A stretch of DNA of 64,000 nucleotides, taken from assembly GCF_900108175.1 (NCBI RefSeq), contig NZ_FNVO01000026.1:21381-85380 (forward strand), given 5' to 3'. This document shows positions 26,855-35,505 of the stretch, piece after piece. The DNA is from Thermomonospora echinospora (GTDB taxonomy: Bacteria > Actinomycetota > Actinomycetes > Streptosporangiales > Streptosporangiaceae). Below the pieces are notes generated by a model, which was not told the DNA's origin, searched no databases, and saw nothing but the letters and a program-made list of their open reading frames with translations. Position 1 is the first letter of the stretch. Each line of letters starts with the position of its first letter. The position numbers and the translations under genes are program-made.

Positions 26855-27781
26855 ATGAGCTTTGTCGATTTCGAAGGCCGGTCCGTCGTCGTCACCGGAG
26901 CCGGAGGCGGTCTCGGCCGCGAGTACGCGCTGGCGCTCGCCAGGCACGGCGCCCGGGTCGTGGTGAACGACCTCGGTGGAACCGTCGACGGCGCCGGCGG
27001 CGGGGCCGGCATGGCCGACGGCGTCGTCCGCGAGATCCGGGAGGCGGGCGGCGAGGCCGTCGCCTGCTACGACAGCGTATCCACCCCTGAGGGCGGCCAG
27101 GCGATCATCGACGCCGCGATGGACGCCTTCGGCCAGGTGGACGCGGTGATCCATAACGCGGGCATCCTGCGCGACCGGTCCCTGTCGAACCTCTCCCCCG
27201 AGGAACTCGATGCGGTCATCGACGTGCACCTCAAGGGCGGGTTCAATGTCACGATCCCGGCCTTCAGGGTGATGAAGGCCGCCTCGTACGGGCGCATCGT
27301 GCTCACCTCGTCCTCCTCCGGCCTGCTGGGCAACTTCGGCCAGGCCAACTACGGCGCCGCCAAGACCGGCCTGGTCGGTCTGATGCACGTCGCGGCCATC
27401 GAGGGCGCCCGGTACGGAATCCTGGCCAACTGCATCGCCCCGGGCGCACGCACCCGCATGACCGCGGGCATGCTCGGCGAGCTGGACGAACTGCTCGATC
27501 CGGCCCAGGTCGCCGCGATGGCCGTCTACCTGGCGTCTCCGCAGTGCACCCACACGCACGAGATCTACTCCGCCGGCGGCGGCCGGTTCGCCCGCTACGT
27601 GGTCGGCGTGAACGAGGGCTGGTTCACGCCGGACGGCCCGGCGAGCGCCGATGACGTCCTGATGCACCTCGACGAGATCCGCGACATTGGCACGCTCCAC
27701 GTGTTCGACAGCGGCGCGGAGGAACTCGCGTTGCTCCGCCGGATGGCCGCCCAGGCGGGGGCGCTGAACCCGGCGGGTTAG
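26855..27781 (+). CDS. SDR resembling the (3R)-hydroxyacyl-CoA dehydrogenase domain of MFE-2
   Basis: A 308-residue short-chain dehydrogenase with an extended N-terminal cofactor region: TGAGGGLG, then VVVNDLGGTVDGAGGG, the insert typical of peroxisomal multifunctional enzyme type 2 and 17-beta-HSD4. The NAG motif is HNAGILRDRSL, and the catalytic residues are in SSSSGLLGNFGQANYGAAK. The C-terminal 60 residues extend beyond a standard SDR. It should oxidise a 3-hydroxyacyl-CoA with NAD. The gene follows the acyl-CoA ligase by 34 bp and ends just before a strong bidirectional hairpin. Confidence 0.92.
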   Translation: MSFVDFEGRSVVVTGAGGGLGREYALALARHGARVVVNDLGGTVDGAGGGAGMADGVVREIREAGGEAVACYDSVSTPEGGQAIIDAAMDAFGQVDAVIHNAGILRDRSLSNLSPEELDAVIDVHLKGGFNVTIPAFRVMKAASYGRIVLTSSSSGLLGNFGQANYGAAKTGLVGLMHVAAIEGARYGILANCIAPGARTRMTAGMLGELDELLDPAQVAAMAVYLASPQCTHTHEIYSAGGGRFARYVVGVNEGWFTPDGPASADDVLMHLDEIRDIGTLHVFDSGAEELALLRRMAAQAGALNPAG

Positions 27782-27789
27782 TCGCCTGT

Positions 27790-27834
27790 GACGGCAGAGG
27801 GGCCCACCGAGTACCGGTGGGCCCCTCTGCCGTC
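27790..27834. terminator. 20-bp perfect hairpin between convergent operons
   Basis: GACGGCAGAGGGGCCCACCG at 27790-27809 is exactly complementary to 27815-27834 around the 5-nt loop AGTAC. It lies 8 bp after the SDR stop and 15 bp before the end of the convergent operon, so it can stop transcription from both sides. No T tract is present. Confidence 0.85.
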
Positions 27835-27849
27835 CTGGTCGGACCGAGA

Positions 27850-28653
27850 TCAGTGCATGCGGCGGGCCTCGGTGGCCTGGGCTCCGGAGGTCCAGCCGCC
27901 GTCGATGGCGATCTCGGCCCCGGTGATGAACGCCGCGGCGTCCGAGGCGAGGAACGCCACGAGTTCACCCGCCTCCCAGGCCTCGCCGGGCCGCCCCAGC
28001 GGGAGCAGCGACGCCTTGGCGGCCCGCAGTTCGGGCGAGGCGAAGTCGTTCATCGGCGTGTCCATGTAACCGGGATGGATGCTGTTGACCCGGATCCGCC
28101 ACGGCCCGAACTCCTGCGCGGCCGTCTTCGTCAGGCCGCGCAGGCCCCACTTGCTGGCCGTGTACGACGGATCGGGGTGCTGGTCCAGGCCGGCCACCGA
28201 GGAGACGTTGACGATCGAGCCGCCGCCGGCGTCGCGGAGGTCCGGTGCGAGCGTCTTCATGCCCAGAAAGGCGCCTTTGAGGTTGACGTCCATGACCCGC
28301 TGCCAGTCGGCTCGGCTGATCTTGCCGATCCGCCGGTGACCGACGACCCCGGCGTTGTTCACCAGGACGTGTACGGCGCCGAAGCGGTCGAGGACCGCCC
28401 TGCGGACGGTCTGCCAGTGCGCCGGGTCGCTCACGTCCGCCGGCGTGAACGCGACCGCGGAGCCGTGCTCCTCCAGCTCTGCGGCCAGCGCGCGTCCCCG
28501 GTCGGCGTCGACGTCGACCAGGAGCACGGCACTGCCGCGGGCCGCCAGCGAGCGGGCCTGCTCGGCCCCCATGCCGCGGGCGGCGCCGGTGACCACGGCG
28601 ACCTTGCCGTCCAGTGAGGTCCGCTCCAGGATGCGGCGACCGGGGTCAGGCAT
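27850..28653 (-). CDS. SDR-family NAD(P)-dependent oxidoreductase
   Basis: A 267-residue classical SDR and the last gene of the Liv operon. Cofactor loop TGAARGMG; Asp in VLLVDVDADRG suggests NAD preference; motif NNAGVVG; active site Ser and Y-T-A-S-K in VSSVAGLDQHPDPSYTASK. ATG 28653 has AAGGAG 7 nt upstream and overlaps the stop of the preceding SDR gene by 8 bp, so the two are translationally coupled. It probably oxidises a hydroxyl group on a pathway intermediate; the substrate is unknown. Confidence 0.9.
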   Translation of the reverse strand: MPDPGRRILERTSLDGKVAVVTGAARGMGAEQARSLAARGSAVLLVDVDADRGRALAAELEEHGSAVAFTPADVSDPAHWQTVRRAVLDRFGAVHVLVNNAGVVGHRRIGKISRADWQRVMDVNLKGAFLGMKTLAPDLRDAGGGSIVNVSSVAGLDQHPDPSYTASKWGLRGLTKTAAQEFGPWRIRVNSIHPGYMDTPMNDFASPELRAAKASLLPLGRPGEAWEAGELVAFLASDAAAFITGAEIAIDGGWTSGAQATEARRMH

Positions 28654-29446
28654 TGCGGCGCTCCTTTCGCGCGGCGACCGCCAGTTCCAGTGCGCGGTTG
28701 GCCCCACCGGCGATGAATCCGCCGTCGACGGCCAGCTCCGCGCCCGTGGTGAACGACGCCTCGTCCGAGGCCAGGTACAGCACCGCCCAGGCGATCTCTT
28801 CCGGGCTTCCCGCCCGGCGGTTGGGGTTGACCCGGACGTAGTGCTGGATCACCTCGTCGCTGATCCCGGCGAGCATCGGGGTGACGATCGTGCCCGGGTG
28901 GACGGAGTTGACCCGGATCCCGTCGTCGGCGAACTCCAGCGCCGCCACCTTGGTGACGCCGCGCAGCGCCCACTTGCTGGCGGTGTAGGCAGCGTGGTCG
29001 TACCCGGTGAGTCCCGCGACGGAGGAGATGTTGACGATCGAGCCGCCTCCGCCGCGGGCCATGGCCGGGGCCACGGCGCGCATGCCCACCACCGGTCCCC
29101 ACACGTTGATGTCGATCACCCGGTCCCAGCCGCGCAGCCCCTGGTCGAACACGCCGCGGCCGTCCCCGACGCCGGCGTTGTTGACCAGGATGTCCAGCCG
29201 GCCGAACTCGCGCTCGATCTCGTCCACGAGGGCGGACCAGCCGTCCTCGTCGGTGACGTCGAGTTCGCGGAAAAGGGCGCGGCCGCCCGCGGCCGTGATC
29301 TCGGCCGCGAGCGCCTCGCCCTGCTCGACCAGCACGTCCGCGATCACGACCGCCGCACCCTCGTTGGCGAACAGCCGGGCCTCGGCGGCGCCCTGTCCTC
29401 CCGAGGCACCGGTGATCAGTGCCACCTTGCCCGCTAGTCGCGACAT
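28646..29446 (-). CDS. SDR-family NAD(P)-dependent oxidoreductase
   Basis: A 266-residue classical SDR. The cofactor loop is TGASGGQG, an Asp in VVIADVLVEQG points to NAD, the structural motif is NNAGVGDG, and the catalytic residues lie in ISSVAGLTGYDHAAYTASK. It resembles hydroxysteroid or cyclic-alcohol dehydrogenases of the FabG-like group, but so do many SDRs. It is the middle one of three consecutive SDR genes at the end of the Liv transporter operon, with a 37-bp gap upstream and an 8-bp overlap downstream. Confidence 0.9.
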   Translation of the reverse strand: MSRLAGKVALITGASGGQGAAEARLFANEGAAVVIADVLVEQGEALAAEITAAGGRALFRELDVTDEDGWSALVDEIEREFGRLDILVNNAGVGDGRGVFDQGLRGWDRVIDINVWGPVVGMRAVAPAMARGGGGSIVNISSVAGLTGYDHAAYTASKWALRGVTKVAALEFADDGIRVNSVHPGTIVTPMLAGISDEVIQHYVRVNPNRRAGSPEEIAWAVLYLASDEASFTTGAELAVDGGFIAGGANRALELAVAARKERRNA

Positions 29447-29483
29447 CTGTGCAGTACTCCTATCGTTCGCCGCTTCGAGGGCC

Positions 29484-30233
29484 TCAGGAGACCAGGTAGG
29501 TGCCGCCGTCGACGGACACCACCTGGCCGGTCAGGTAGCTGGCCCCCTCCGAGAGCAGGAATCCGAAGGTGGGCGCCATCTCCTCGGCCATCGCGAACCG
29601 GCCGAGGGCGATCTTGGCCAAATACGTCTTGGCGAACTTCGGATCGTTCATGATGGTGCGGGTCATCTTGGTCGCGGCGGACGGGGCCACGGCGTTGACC
29701 CGGATCCCGTACCGGCCGAGCTCCTTGGCCGCCGACTTGGTCATCGCGGTGATCGCACCTTTGGCGGCCGAGTAGTTGATCTGCCCGATCGTGCCGCCGA
29801 GGCCGGCCAGGGAGGTCACGTTGACGATCACGCCGGCCGTGCCGGTCGCGACCATCCGGCGGGCGGCCTCGCGGATTCCCAGGAACGTGCCCCGGGCGTG
29901 CACGGACATGACGTCGTCGAAGGCGTCGGCCTCCATCTTGATCAGCATCGCCGGGCGGGTGTTCCCGGCGTTGTTGATCCAGGCGGTCAGCGGGCCGAGC
30001 TCGGACTCCGCCACCTCGCCGATGCGTTTGACGTCGCTCTCGCAGGAGACGTCGGCGCGCACCCCGATGACACGGTGCCCGGCCTCGGTCAGTTCTGATG
30101 CGGCCCGTTGCGACGCCTCCTCGTCGATGTCGGCGACGCACACGCTCCACCCCTCGGCGGCCAGGTGATTGACGATCGTGCGGCCGATCCCGTCACCGCC
30201 GCCGGTGACGACCACCACCTTGGGCTCGCTCAT
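29484..30233 (-). CDS. SDR-family NAD(P)-dependent oxidoreductase
   Basis: A 249-residue classical SDR. Cofactor loop TGGGDGIG, Asp in VCVADIDEEA, NNAGNTRPAM, active site in VTSLAGLGGTIGQINYSAAK and the C-terminal VSVDGGTYLVS. It resembles FabG-type ketoacyl reductases. ATG 30233 is preferred over an in-frame codon 15 residues earlier because a long purine run (GAAGGAGAAGAAG) precedes it. It follows the fused Liv permease/ATPase gene closely and belongs to the same minus-strand operon. Confidence 0.9.
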   Translation of the reverse strand: MSEPKVVVVTGGGDGIGRTIVNHLAAEGWSVCVADIDEEASQRAASELTEAGHRVIGVRADVSCESDVKRIGEVAESELGPLTAWINNAGNTRPAMLIKMEADAFDDVMSVHARGTFLGIREAARRMVATGTAGVIVNVTSLAGLGGTIGQINYSAAKGAITAMTKSAAKELGRYGIRVNAVAPSAATKMTRTIMNDPKFAKTYLAKIALGRFAMAEEMAPTFGFLLSEGASYLTGQVVSVDGGTYLVS

Positions 30234-30274
30234 GACGTCTTCTTCTCCTTCTCGTTCATCAAGGGGGTACGGGC

Positions 30275-32056
30275 TCACACCGTCTGCCCGAAGTAGATCG
30301 CGGTCAGTGCCGGATCGTTCATGACTTCCTCGGGCGTGCCCTCGGTGAGCAGCCGCCCGCGGTCGAGGAACATCACCCAGGAGGCGACCTCCCGGACGAC
30401 CTGCATGCTGTGCTCGACGATGCAGATGGACGTACCGTCGGCGACCATCCGCTGCAGGAGCGCCGAGAGCCGGGCGCGGGCGCTCTGGTCGAGGCCGGAC
30501 ATCGGCTCGTCGAGCAGGTAACAGCTGGCCCCGGTCGCCAGCAGGCGTCCCATCATGAGCATCTTCTGCTCGGCGTAGGACAGGTCACCGGCCAGCGAGT
30601 GCCGCTTCTCGTGGAGACCGAGGCTTCGGAGCATCTGCTCGGCGCGCTCCTCCTCGGCCTCCCCTCGGTTACGGAAGGACGCCGGGGAGAACTGTGCGAT
30701 GAGCGTCTCCTTGCGGATGTCCGTGGTCGCGACGTGGATGTTCTCCTGCACGGTCATGTTCTCGAAGAGGCGGACCTCCTGGAAGGAGCGCACGACGCCG
30801 AGCTGTGCCCGCCGCTCGATGCTGAGCGCGGAGATGTCCTGGTCTCCATAAAAGGTTCGCCCGGTGTCGGCCTTCAGCGCCCCGCTGAGCAGGTTGAAGA
30901 CCGTCGTCTTGCCCGCCCCGTTCGGGCCCACCAGGGCGGTGATCTGACCCGGGCGGATCGACAGCGTGACGTCGTCGACCGCCTTGAGCCCGCCGAAGGA
31001 GATGCCGATGCCCTCGCAGCGCAGGGTCTTGGCGCGCTCGGCCATCGTGCCGCCGTCCTCCCGCGGCAGGGCCGCGAACAGGCTCGACGCGTCCTCAGGC
31101 ACGGTCTGCGGCTCCGCCGCCGGCCCAGGCTCACCGTCGCCTCGGCGCCCCGCCCGGGCCGCCTTGCGCCGGGCGGCCCGTTCGGCCTCCTCCACGGCGC
31201 CGCGGCCGAGGATCCCCTGGGGGCGGTAGATCAGCAGCAGCAGGACGACCGTGGTGTAGATGATGCCGTTGATCGGGCCGGCGACCGAGTCCGGGATGTC
31301 GGCGAAGCTCAGGGCCTCCGGGAGCGCCAGCACGACGGCGGCGCCGACGAAGGGGCCCCAGTACGCGGCCAGGCCGCCGATGATGGTGATCGACAGAATC
31401 TCCACCGAGCGGTCGACGGTGAACTCGGCGGGGCTGATGTACAGGGTGTGAGTGGCGTACAGGCCACCGGCGACGCCGGCGATCGCCGAGCTGAAGGCGA
31501 AGACCGTGACCTTGGTCCACAGCGCGCGCTTGCCGAGCGAGCGCGCGGCCGGGACGTCCTCGCGCAGCGCCTTCAGCAGCCGGCCGTAGGGTGAGCGCAC
31601 GACCCGCCAGCACAGCACGGCGAGCACGGCACAGACGATCCACGCCAGGATCGCGACCTTGAAGTTGTCGTCGAACTGGTAGCCCATGATCGTCGGGCGG
31701 GGGATGCCGGAGATGCCGGCCGAGCGGCCGGTCAGCTCGAGGTTGTTGAACAGCTCCACGAGTGCCACCTGCGTGGCGATCGTCACGATGAACAGGAACT
31801 CGTCGGACAACCGCCCGGCGGCGTAGCCGACGATCAGGCTCATCAGCCCGGCCAGGGCGGCGCCGACGCCCACGGCCGGCAGGAACTCCAGGTGGTAGTC
31901 CTTGATCAAGATGGCGGTGGCGTAGGCGCCGACGCCGAAGAATCCCCCGTGCGAGACCGACAGCAGCCCGCCGTAGCCGAGCAACAGGTTGAACGAGATG
32001 CCCAGGATGATGAAGATGGGCAACAGGCCCAGCAGGCTGATCAGGTAGTAGCCCAT
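30275..32056 (-). CDS. fused Liv-type ABC permease (LivM) and ATPase (LivG)
   Basis: A 593-residue chain. Residues 1 to about 300 are a branched-chain amino acid-type permease with around ten hydrophobic spans (LLPIFIILGISFNLLLGYGGLLSVSHGGFFGVGAYA). After a charged linker, residues about 345-593 form a LivG-type ATPase with Walker A GPNGAGKTT near 378-386 and DEPMSGLD; its signature motif is degenerate (GDLSYAEQKML in place of LSGGQ). LivM-LivG fusions are known. It forms the importer with the LivH-type permease, the binding protein and LivF upstream. Such transporters in catabolic clusters often carry aromatic, cyclic or dicarboxylic acids rather than amino acids. Confidence 0.93.
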   Translation of the reverse strand: MGYYLISLLGLLPIFIILGISFNLLLGYGGLLSVSHGGFFGVGAYATAILIKDYHLEFLPAVGVGAALAGLMSLIVGYAAGRLSDEFLFIVTIATQVALVELFNNLELTGRSAGISGIPRPTIMGYQFDDNFKVAILAWIVCAVLAVLCWRVVRSPYGRLLKALREDVPAARSLGKRALWTKVTVFAFSSAIAGVAGGLYATHTLYISPAEFTVDRSVEILSITIIGGLAAYWGPFVGAAVVLALPEALSFADIPDSVAGPINGIIYTTVVLLLLIYRPQGILGRGAVEEAERAARRKAARAGRRGDGEPGPAAEPQTVPEDASSLFAALPREDGGTMAERAKTLRCEGIGISFGGLKAVDDVTLSIRPGQITALVGPNGAGKTTVFNLLSGALKADTGRTFYGDQDISALSIERRAQLGVVRSFQEVRLFENMTVQENIHVATTDIRKETLIAQFSPASFRNRGEAEEERAEQMLRSLGLHEKRHSLAGDLSYAEQKMLMMGRLLATGASCYLLDEPMSGLDQSARARLSALLQRMVADGTSICIVEHSMQVVREVASWVMFLDRGRLLTEGTPEEVMNDPALTAIYFGQTV

Positions 32057-32085
32057 GGCTAGCTCATATCTCCACGTCTGCGTGG

Positions 32086-33012
32086 TCAGGCGGTCGTCGG
32101 CGTAGCCACGGCCACGGCGGACTTGCGGGACTTACGTGGCTTGCGCTTGTTGCCCACCAGACCGGTCGGGCGGAAGATGACGAAGGCGAGCGCCACGATG
32201 AACAGGACGAACTCGCCCCACTCGGTGGGCAGCCAGAACGGCGGGAGCGCCTCGGTCAAGCCGACCAGGACGCCGCCGATGAGAGCGCCGCTCATGCGCC
32301 CCATGCCACCGATCGTCAGGGCGATCACGGCCTTCAGCAGTAGGTCGAACCCCATGCTCGGGTGGATCGGCGCCTTGAGCGACAGCAGCACGGCCGCCGG
32401 CACGACGAGCACCGACCCCAGGATCATGGACCGCAGGAACACCCGGTCGAGGTCGATCGCCAGGGCCCTGGCGCGCTCGGGGTTGTCTCCCACCGCCCTG
32501 AACTCCAGCCCCGGACGGGTCCGGGTGAGGAACCAGTGCATCAGGGCGAAGATCAGCAGGCTCATGACCAGGACACTGAGGTCATAGGCCTCCAGCCGCA
32601 GCCCGAGCACCGTGGTGGACCACGCGAACCACTCGGGCGCCTTGACCGCCACCACTCCGGCGCCCCACACCAGTTCGATCACGTACTGGGTGAACGCCAC
32701 CAGGAGGAGCGAGGCGACCAGCACGACCGTCGGGTCGGCGTTGCGTCTGGCCAACGGCCGGTACACGAGGTACTGCATCCCCGTCGCGGCGGCGGTGGCC
32801 GCGAGCATCGCTCCGAGGAAGGCGACGGCCAGCGGGAGTTCGTAGGTCGTCCCCAGTGTCAGGAAGGCGTAGGCGGAGAGCACGAAGGTCGCTCCCTGGG
32901 CCACATGGAACACCTTGTTGACAGCGAGGATCAGGCTCAGACCGTACGCGAACAGTCCGTACAACAGGCCCATCACCAGGCCCGTCTTGATGAGCACGAT
33001 CAGGAGGTCCAT
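32086..33012 (-). CDS. livH: Liv-type ABC permease (LivH)
   Basis: A 308-residue permease with about eight hydrophobic segments. The N-terminus MDLLIVLIKTGLVMGLLYGLFAYGLSLILA and the motif following it (VFHVAQGATFVLSAYAFL) are characteristic of LivH. The coupling-loop region reads VGDNPERARALAIDLDRV. ATG 33012 has a purine run AGAGAGG upstream; the in-frame extension to 33060 is Pro/Arg-rich and unlikely to be translated. It lies 29 bp upstream of the fused LivM-LivG gene. Confidence 0.93.
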   Translation of the reverse strand: MDLLIVLIKTGLVMGLLYGLFAYGLSLILAVNKVFHVAQGATFVLSAYAFLTLGTTYELPLAVAFLGAMLAATAAATGMQYLVYRPLARRNADPTVVLVASLLLVAFTQYVIELVWGAGVVAVKAPEWFAWSTTVLGLRLEAYDLSVLVMSLLIFALMHWFLTRTRPGLEFRAVGDNPERARALAIDLDRVFLRSMILGSVLVVPAAVLLSLKAPIHPSMGFDLLLKAVIALTIGGMGRMSGALIGGVLVGLTEALPPFWLPTEWGEFVLFIVALAFVIFRPTGLVGNKRKPRKSRKSAVAVATPTTA

Positions 33013-33090
33013 GGTTCGGCCTCTCTCGTCAGACGGTGGGGGCGGCCCGCGCCGCGCCACGGCGGCGCGGCGCGGGCATGGTCGAGCGGC

Positions 33091-34323
33091 TCAGCCGCCG
33101 CTGCTGACGGACGCGACGGTCTCGTCCTCCAGTGGGTCGGCCTTCCAGTCCTTGATCTGACGGATCGTGGTCGGGGCCTTGTAGGTGAGCTTGTTGGTCA
33201 GGTCCACCGGGCCGATGATCGGCACGTTCAGGTCCTTGGCCTCGCGCAGTACGGCCAGGACGTTCCCGCCGGTGACGGGCGCGCCCTGCGCGCGCAGCTT
33301 CTTGATCACCTGTGCGTAGAGGAACGGGGTGGCGTACCAGTAGGGGTCGTAGGACTGGTTCGCGATGACCATCTTCGGGTGCGACTCCTGCAGGGACTTG
33401 AGCAGCTCGCGCGTTCCGTCGACGTCCTTGGGCAGGTGCGACACATAGAGCATGCCGTTGCTCTTCTCCTGGCCCGCCTCGCGGATGACCTTGCTCTCGG
33501 CGACCGCGTTGTAGGTGCCGATGACGGACTTCAGGTCGGCCTCGCGCGCCGCCTTCAGGATGGACGCGCCGTCGACGAGCAGCGCGTGCACGTAGAGGAA
33601 GTCGGGGTTGGCCGCCTTGATCTTCGCGATCTGGGCCGTGGCGTCCGTGGCGTCCTGCCGGATCGACTCGGTCGCCACGATCTCACCGCCCTGGGCCTTG
33701 ACGGCATTGGCGAACTCCCCCGCCGCCGCCCGGCCGGTGTCGGTGTCGATCGCGACGTAGGCGAACTTCTTGTACCCGAGCGTCTTGGTGAGGTGCGAGG
33801 CGTAGTCGGCGAACATGGAGTTGTTCATCGGCAGCAGGTTGACCAGGTTGGGGCTCGCGCCAACCAAGGAGGAGGTCTGGACGCCGGCGTTCAGCAGCGC
33901 GAACCCGAGGTCCTCGGCGATCGGCATCGAGGCCTGGACGACCGTTCCCCATCCGGTCAGGATCGCGGGCGCCTTCTCAACGGCTCCGAGCTTGTTCGCG
34001 GCGTTCACGCCGCCCTCGGCCGTCGCCTGGGTGTCGGCCGTGACGAGCTCGATCTTGATGCCGTCGGCGGCGAAGTCCCGGTTGGTCTTCTCGATGCCCA
34101 TCTCGACGATCGCGCGGTACTCCTCGCCGTAGGAGGCGGCCGAGCCGGTCAGTGGCAGTCCGAGTCCGAGCTTGTAGGTCTTCGCGGCGGTCTCGGCCTT
34201 GCCCGTCGCGCCCTGGATTCCGGTGGTCTCGGAGCCGGTGGATTCGTTGGACGTGGTGCACGCTGTCGCCAGTGCCAGCGCTGCCACGAGGGCAACGACC
34301 TGAGCCGGTCGAATCAAACGCAT
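33091..34323 (-). CDS. Liv-type ABC transporter substrate-binding lipoprotein
   Basis: A 410-residue periplasmic binding protein of the Leu/Ile/Val type (Peripla_BP_6). The N-terminus has a signal sequence with lipobox LATAC, so it should be lipid-anchored. The mature part begins with the family strand TYKLGLGLPLTGSAASYGEEYRAIVEMGIE. It captures the island's presumed substrate outside the membrane and delivers it to the LivH/LivM channel. It lies between livF and livH in the same operon. The bound ligand cannot be read from the sequence. Confidence 0.93.
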   Translation of the reverse strand: MRLIRPAQVVALVAALALATACTTSNESTGSETTGIQGATGKAETAAKTYKLGLGLPLTGSAASYGEEYRAIVEMGIEKTNRDFAADGIKIELVTADTQATAEGGVNAANKLGAVEKAPAILTGWGTVVQASMPIAEDLGFALLNAGVQTSSLVGASPNLVNLLPMNNSMFADYASHLTKTLGYKKFAYVAIDTDTGRAAAGEFANAVKAQGGEIVATESIRQDATDATAQIAKIKAANPDFLYVHALLVDGASILKAAREADLKSVIGTYNAVAESKVIREAGQEKSNGMLYVSHLPKDVDGTRELLKSLQESHPKMVIANQSYDPYWYATPFLYAQVIKKLRAQGAPVTGGNVLAVLREAKDLNVPIIGPVDLTNKLTYKAPTTIRQIKDWKADPLEDETVASVSSGG

Positions 34324-34373
34324 GGGTGTTCCTATCTCGGTGGTGCTTACAACGGCTCAGCCGTGTCGAACGG

Positions 34374-35135
34374 TCAAAAGAGGCCCCAGATGTCAGGGGC
34401 GTCCAGGAGCGTCGATGCCGGTCCTTCCCTCACGATCTCCCCGAGTCTCAGGACGTAGGCGCGGTCCGAGATGCGCAGCGCCTCGTGGATGTTCTGCTCG
34501 ACGATCAGAACGCCGATCCCCAGCTCACGGTGGACCGAGCGGATCTGGGCGAGCATGGTCTGGACGAGCACCGGGGCCAGGCCCGTCGAGGGCTCGTCGA
34601 GGAGCAGGAACTTGGGGCTGGCCATCAGCGCCGTGCCGATGGCGACCATCTGCTGCTGGCCGCCGCTCAGCGTGCCGGCGTCCTCGTGGAGCCGGTCGGC
34701 CAGCGCGGGGAACAGTTCGAGCACGAAGTCGAGGGTCACCCGTGTCCGGTCGGTCACGTTGCGGGCCACACCGGCCCCCAGCCGCAGGTTCTCCCCGATG
34801 CTCAGGGTCGGGAAGATTCCCCGGCCCTGAGGCACCAGTGCAATGCCGTCCTGGGCGATGCGGGCCGCGCCGCGGCCGAGCTGGCTGACGCCCGCGAAGC
34901 GGATGTCCCCCCGCTCGACGTCCAGCGCACCGGCGATCGCGCGCAGCAAGGTGGACTTGCCAGCGCCGTTGTGCCCGAGCAGCGTCACGACCTCGCCGTC
35001 GCCAACCGCGAGCGACACGTCCCGCAGAACGGTGTGCGCGCCGTAGCCGGCGGTGACACCGACCACCTCGAGTGCTGCCGCACCGGCGGACGATGTGCCA
35101 TCGCCACCCGTGATCCGACCATCGACCTGAGCCAT
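34374..35135 (-). CDS. livF: Liv-type ABC transporter ATPase (LivF), first gene of the importer operon
   Basis: A 253-residue ATPase. Walker A is GHNGAGKST near 53-61, the signature is LSGGQQQMV and Walker B is FLLLDEPSTGLAP; the run VPQGRGIFPTLSIGENL is typical of LivF. ATG 35135 is chosen with AGAGGAG about 10 nt upstream; an earlier in-frame codon at 35192 would lie close to the AT-rich promoter site. It heads an operon that continues through the binding protein, LivH, LivM-LivG and three SDRs to 27850, tying import to oxidation steps. Confidence 0.92.
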   Translation of the reverse strand: MAQVDGRITGGDGTSSAGAAALEVVGVTAGYGAHTVLRDVSLAVGDGEVVTLLGHNGAGKSTLLRAIAGALDVERGDIRFAGVSQLGRGAARIAQDGIALVPQGRGIFPTLSIGENLRLGAGVARNVTDRTRVTLDFVLELFPALADRLHEDAGTLSGGQQQMVAIGTALMASPKFLLLDEPSTGLAPVLVQTMLAQIRSVHRELGIGVLIVEQNIHEALRISDRAYVLRLGEIVREGPASTLLDAPDIWGLF

Positions 35136-35199
35136 CTCAGCCGGACTCCTCTCGCCCACCCGCCTCCGGGCTCCGAATGTAAGCTGCCTCACATTTCGC

Positions 35200-35217
35200 T
35201 AAGTAGTATCATACTTA
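35200..35217. promoter_or_regulatory. AT-rich inverted repeat upstream of the Liv operon (site C)
   Basis: TAAGTA at 35200-35205 pairs with TACTTA at 35212-35217, and the overlapping 11-mer AGTAT-C-ATACT (35205-35215) is a perfect odd palindrome. On the minus strand it includes TATGAT (35213-35208), a plausible -10 for livF about 70 bp away. The nine bases AGTATCATA recur at 38976-38984 and, inverted, at 51479-51487. Confidence 0.6.
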
Positions 35218-35380
35218 GCATGATTAGCCGAGTAGCTGTCCAAGAATTTTTCGAGGACCGCCCGCGTCTGCACGGACGGCGCGGTCAGAGCGGGGCGAAG
35301 TCACCGTGAGCAGGCACTGCCACGAGCACCGGCCGGCCCCGCCAGGTTCGGCGCCCTCTGGCTGACGGGCCCAGCGCCCG

Positions 35381-35410
35381 GAGCCCGGTCGACCTCGGTC
35401 GACCGGGCTC
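35381..35410 (-). terminator. hairpin downstream of the DUF35/thiolase-like operon
   Basis: GAGCCCGGTCGA (35381-35392) is exactly complementary to TCGACCGGGCTC (35399-35410), with the loop CCTCGG, which can pair further. It lies about 95 bp downstream of the DUF35 gene stop at 35506 and probably terminates that minus-strand operon before the Liv promoter region. The rest of the 370-bp gap 35136-35505 shows no gene. Confidence 0.7.
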
Positions 35411-35505
35411 GTACCGGCTCGGCGGCCTTAGCGCCCGCACGCGCGGACCGTCATGGGAGGCCGGACGGGCAAGCCCGGCTCCAGAGAACAGAAGTGATCG
35501 CCTGG

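Noticed and set aside
25201..27012. 603-codon minus-strand frame across the acyl-CoA ligase and SDR genes
   Set aside because: It spans two well-supported plus-strand genes and shows no protein family features.
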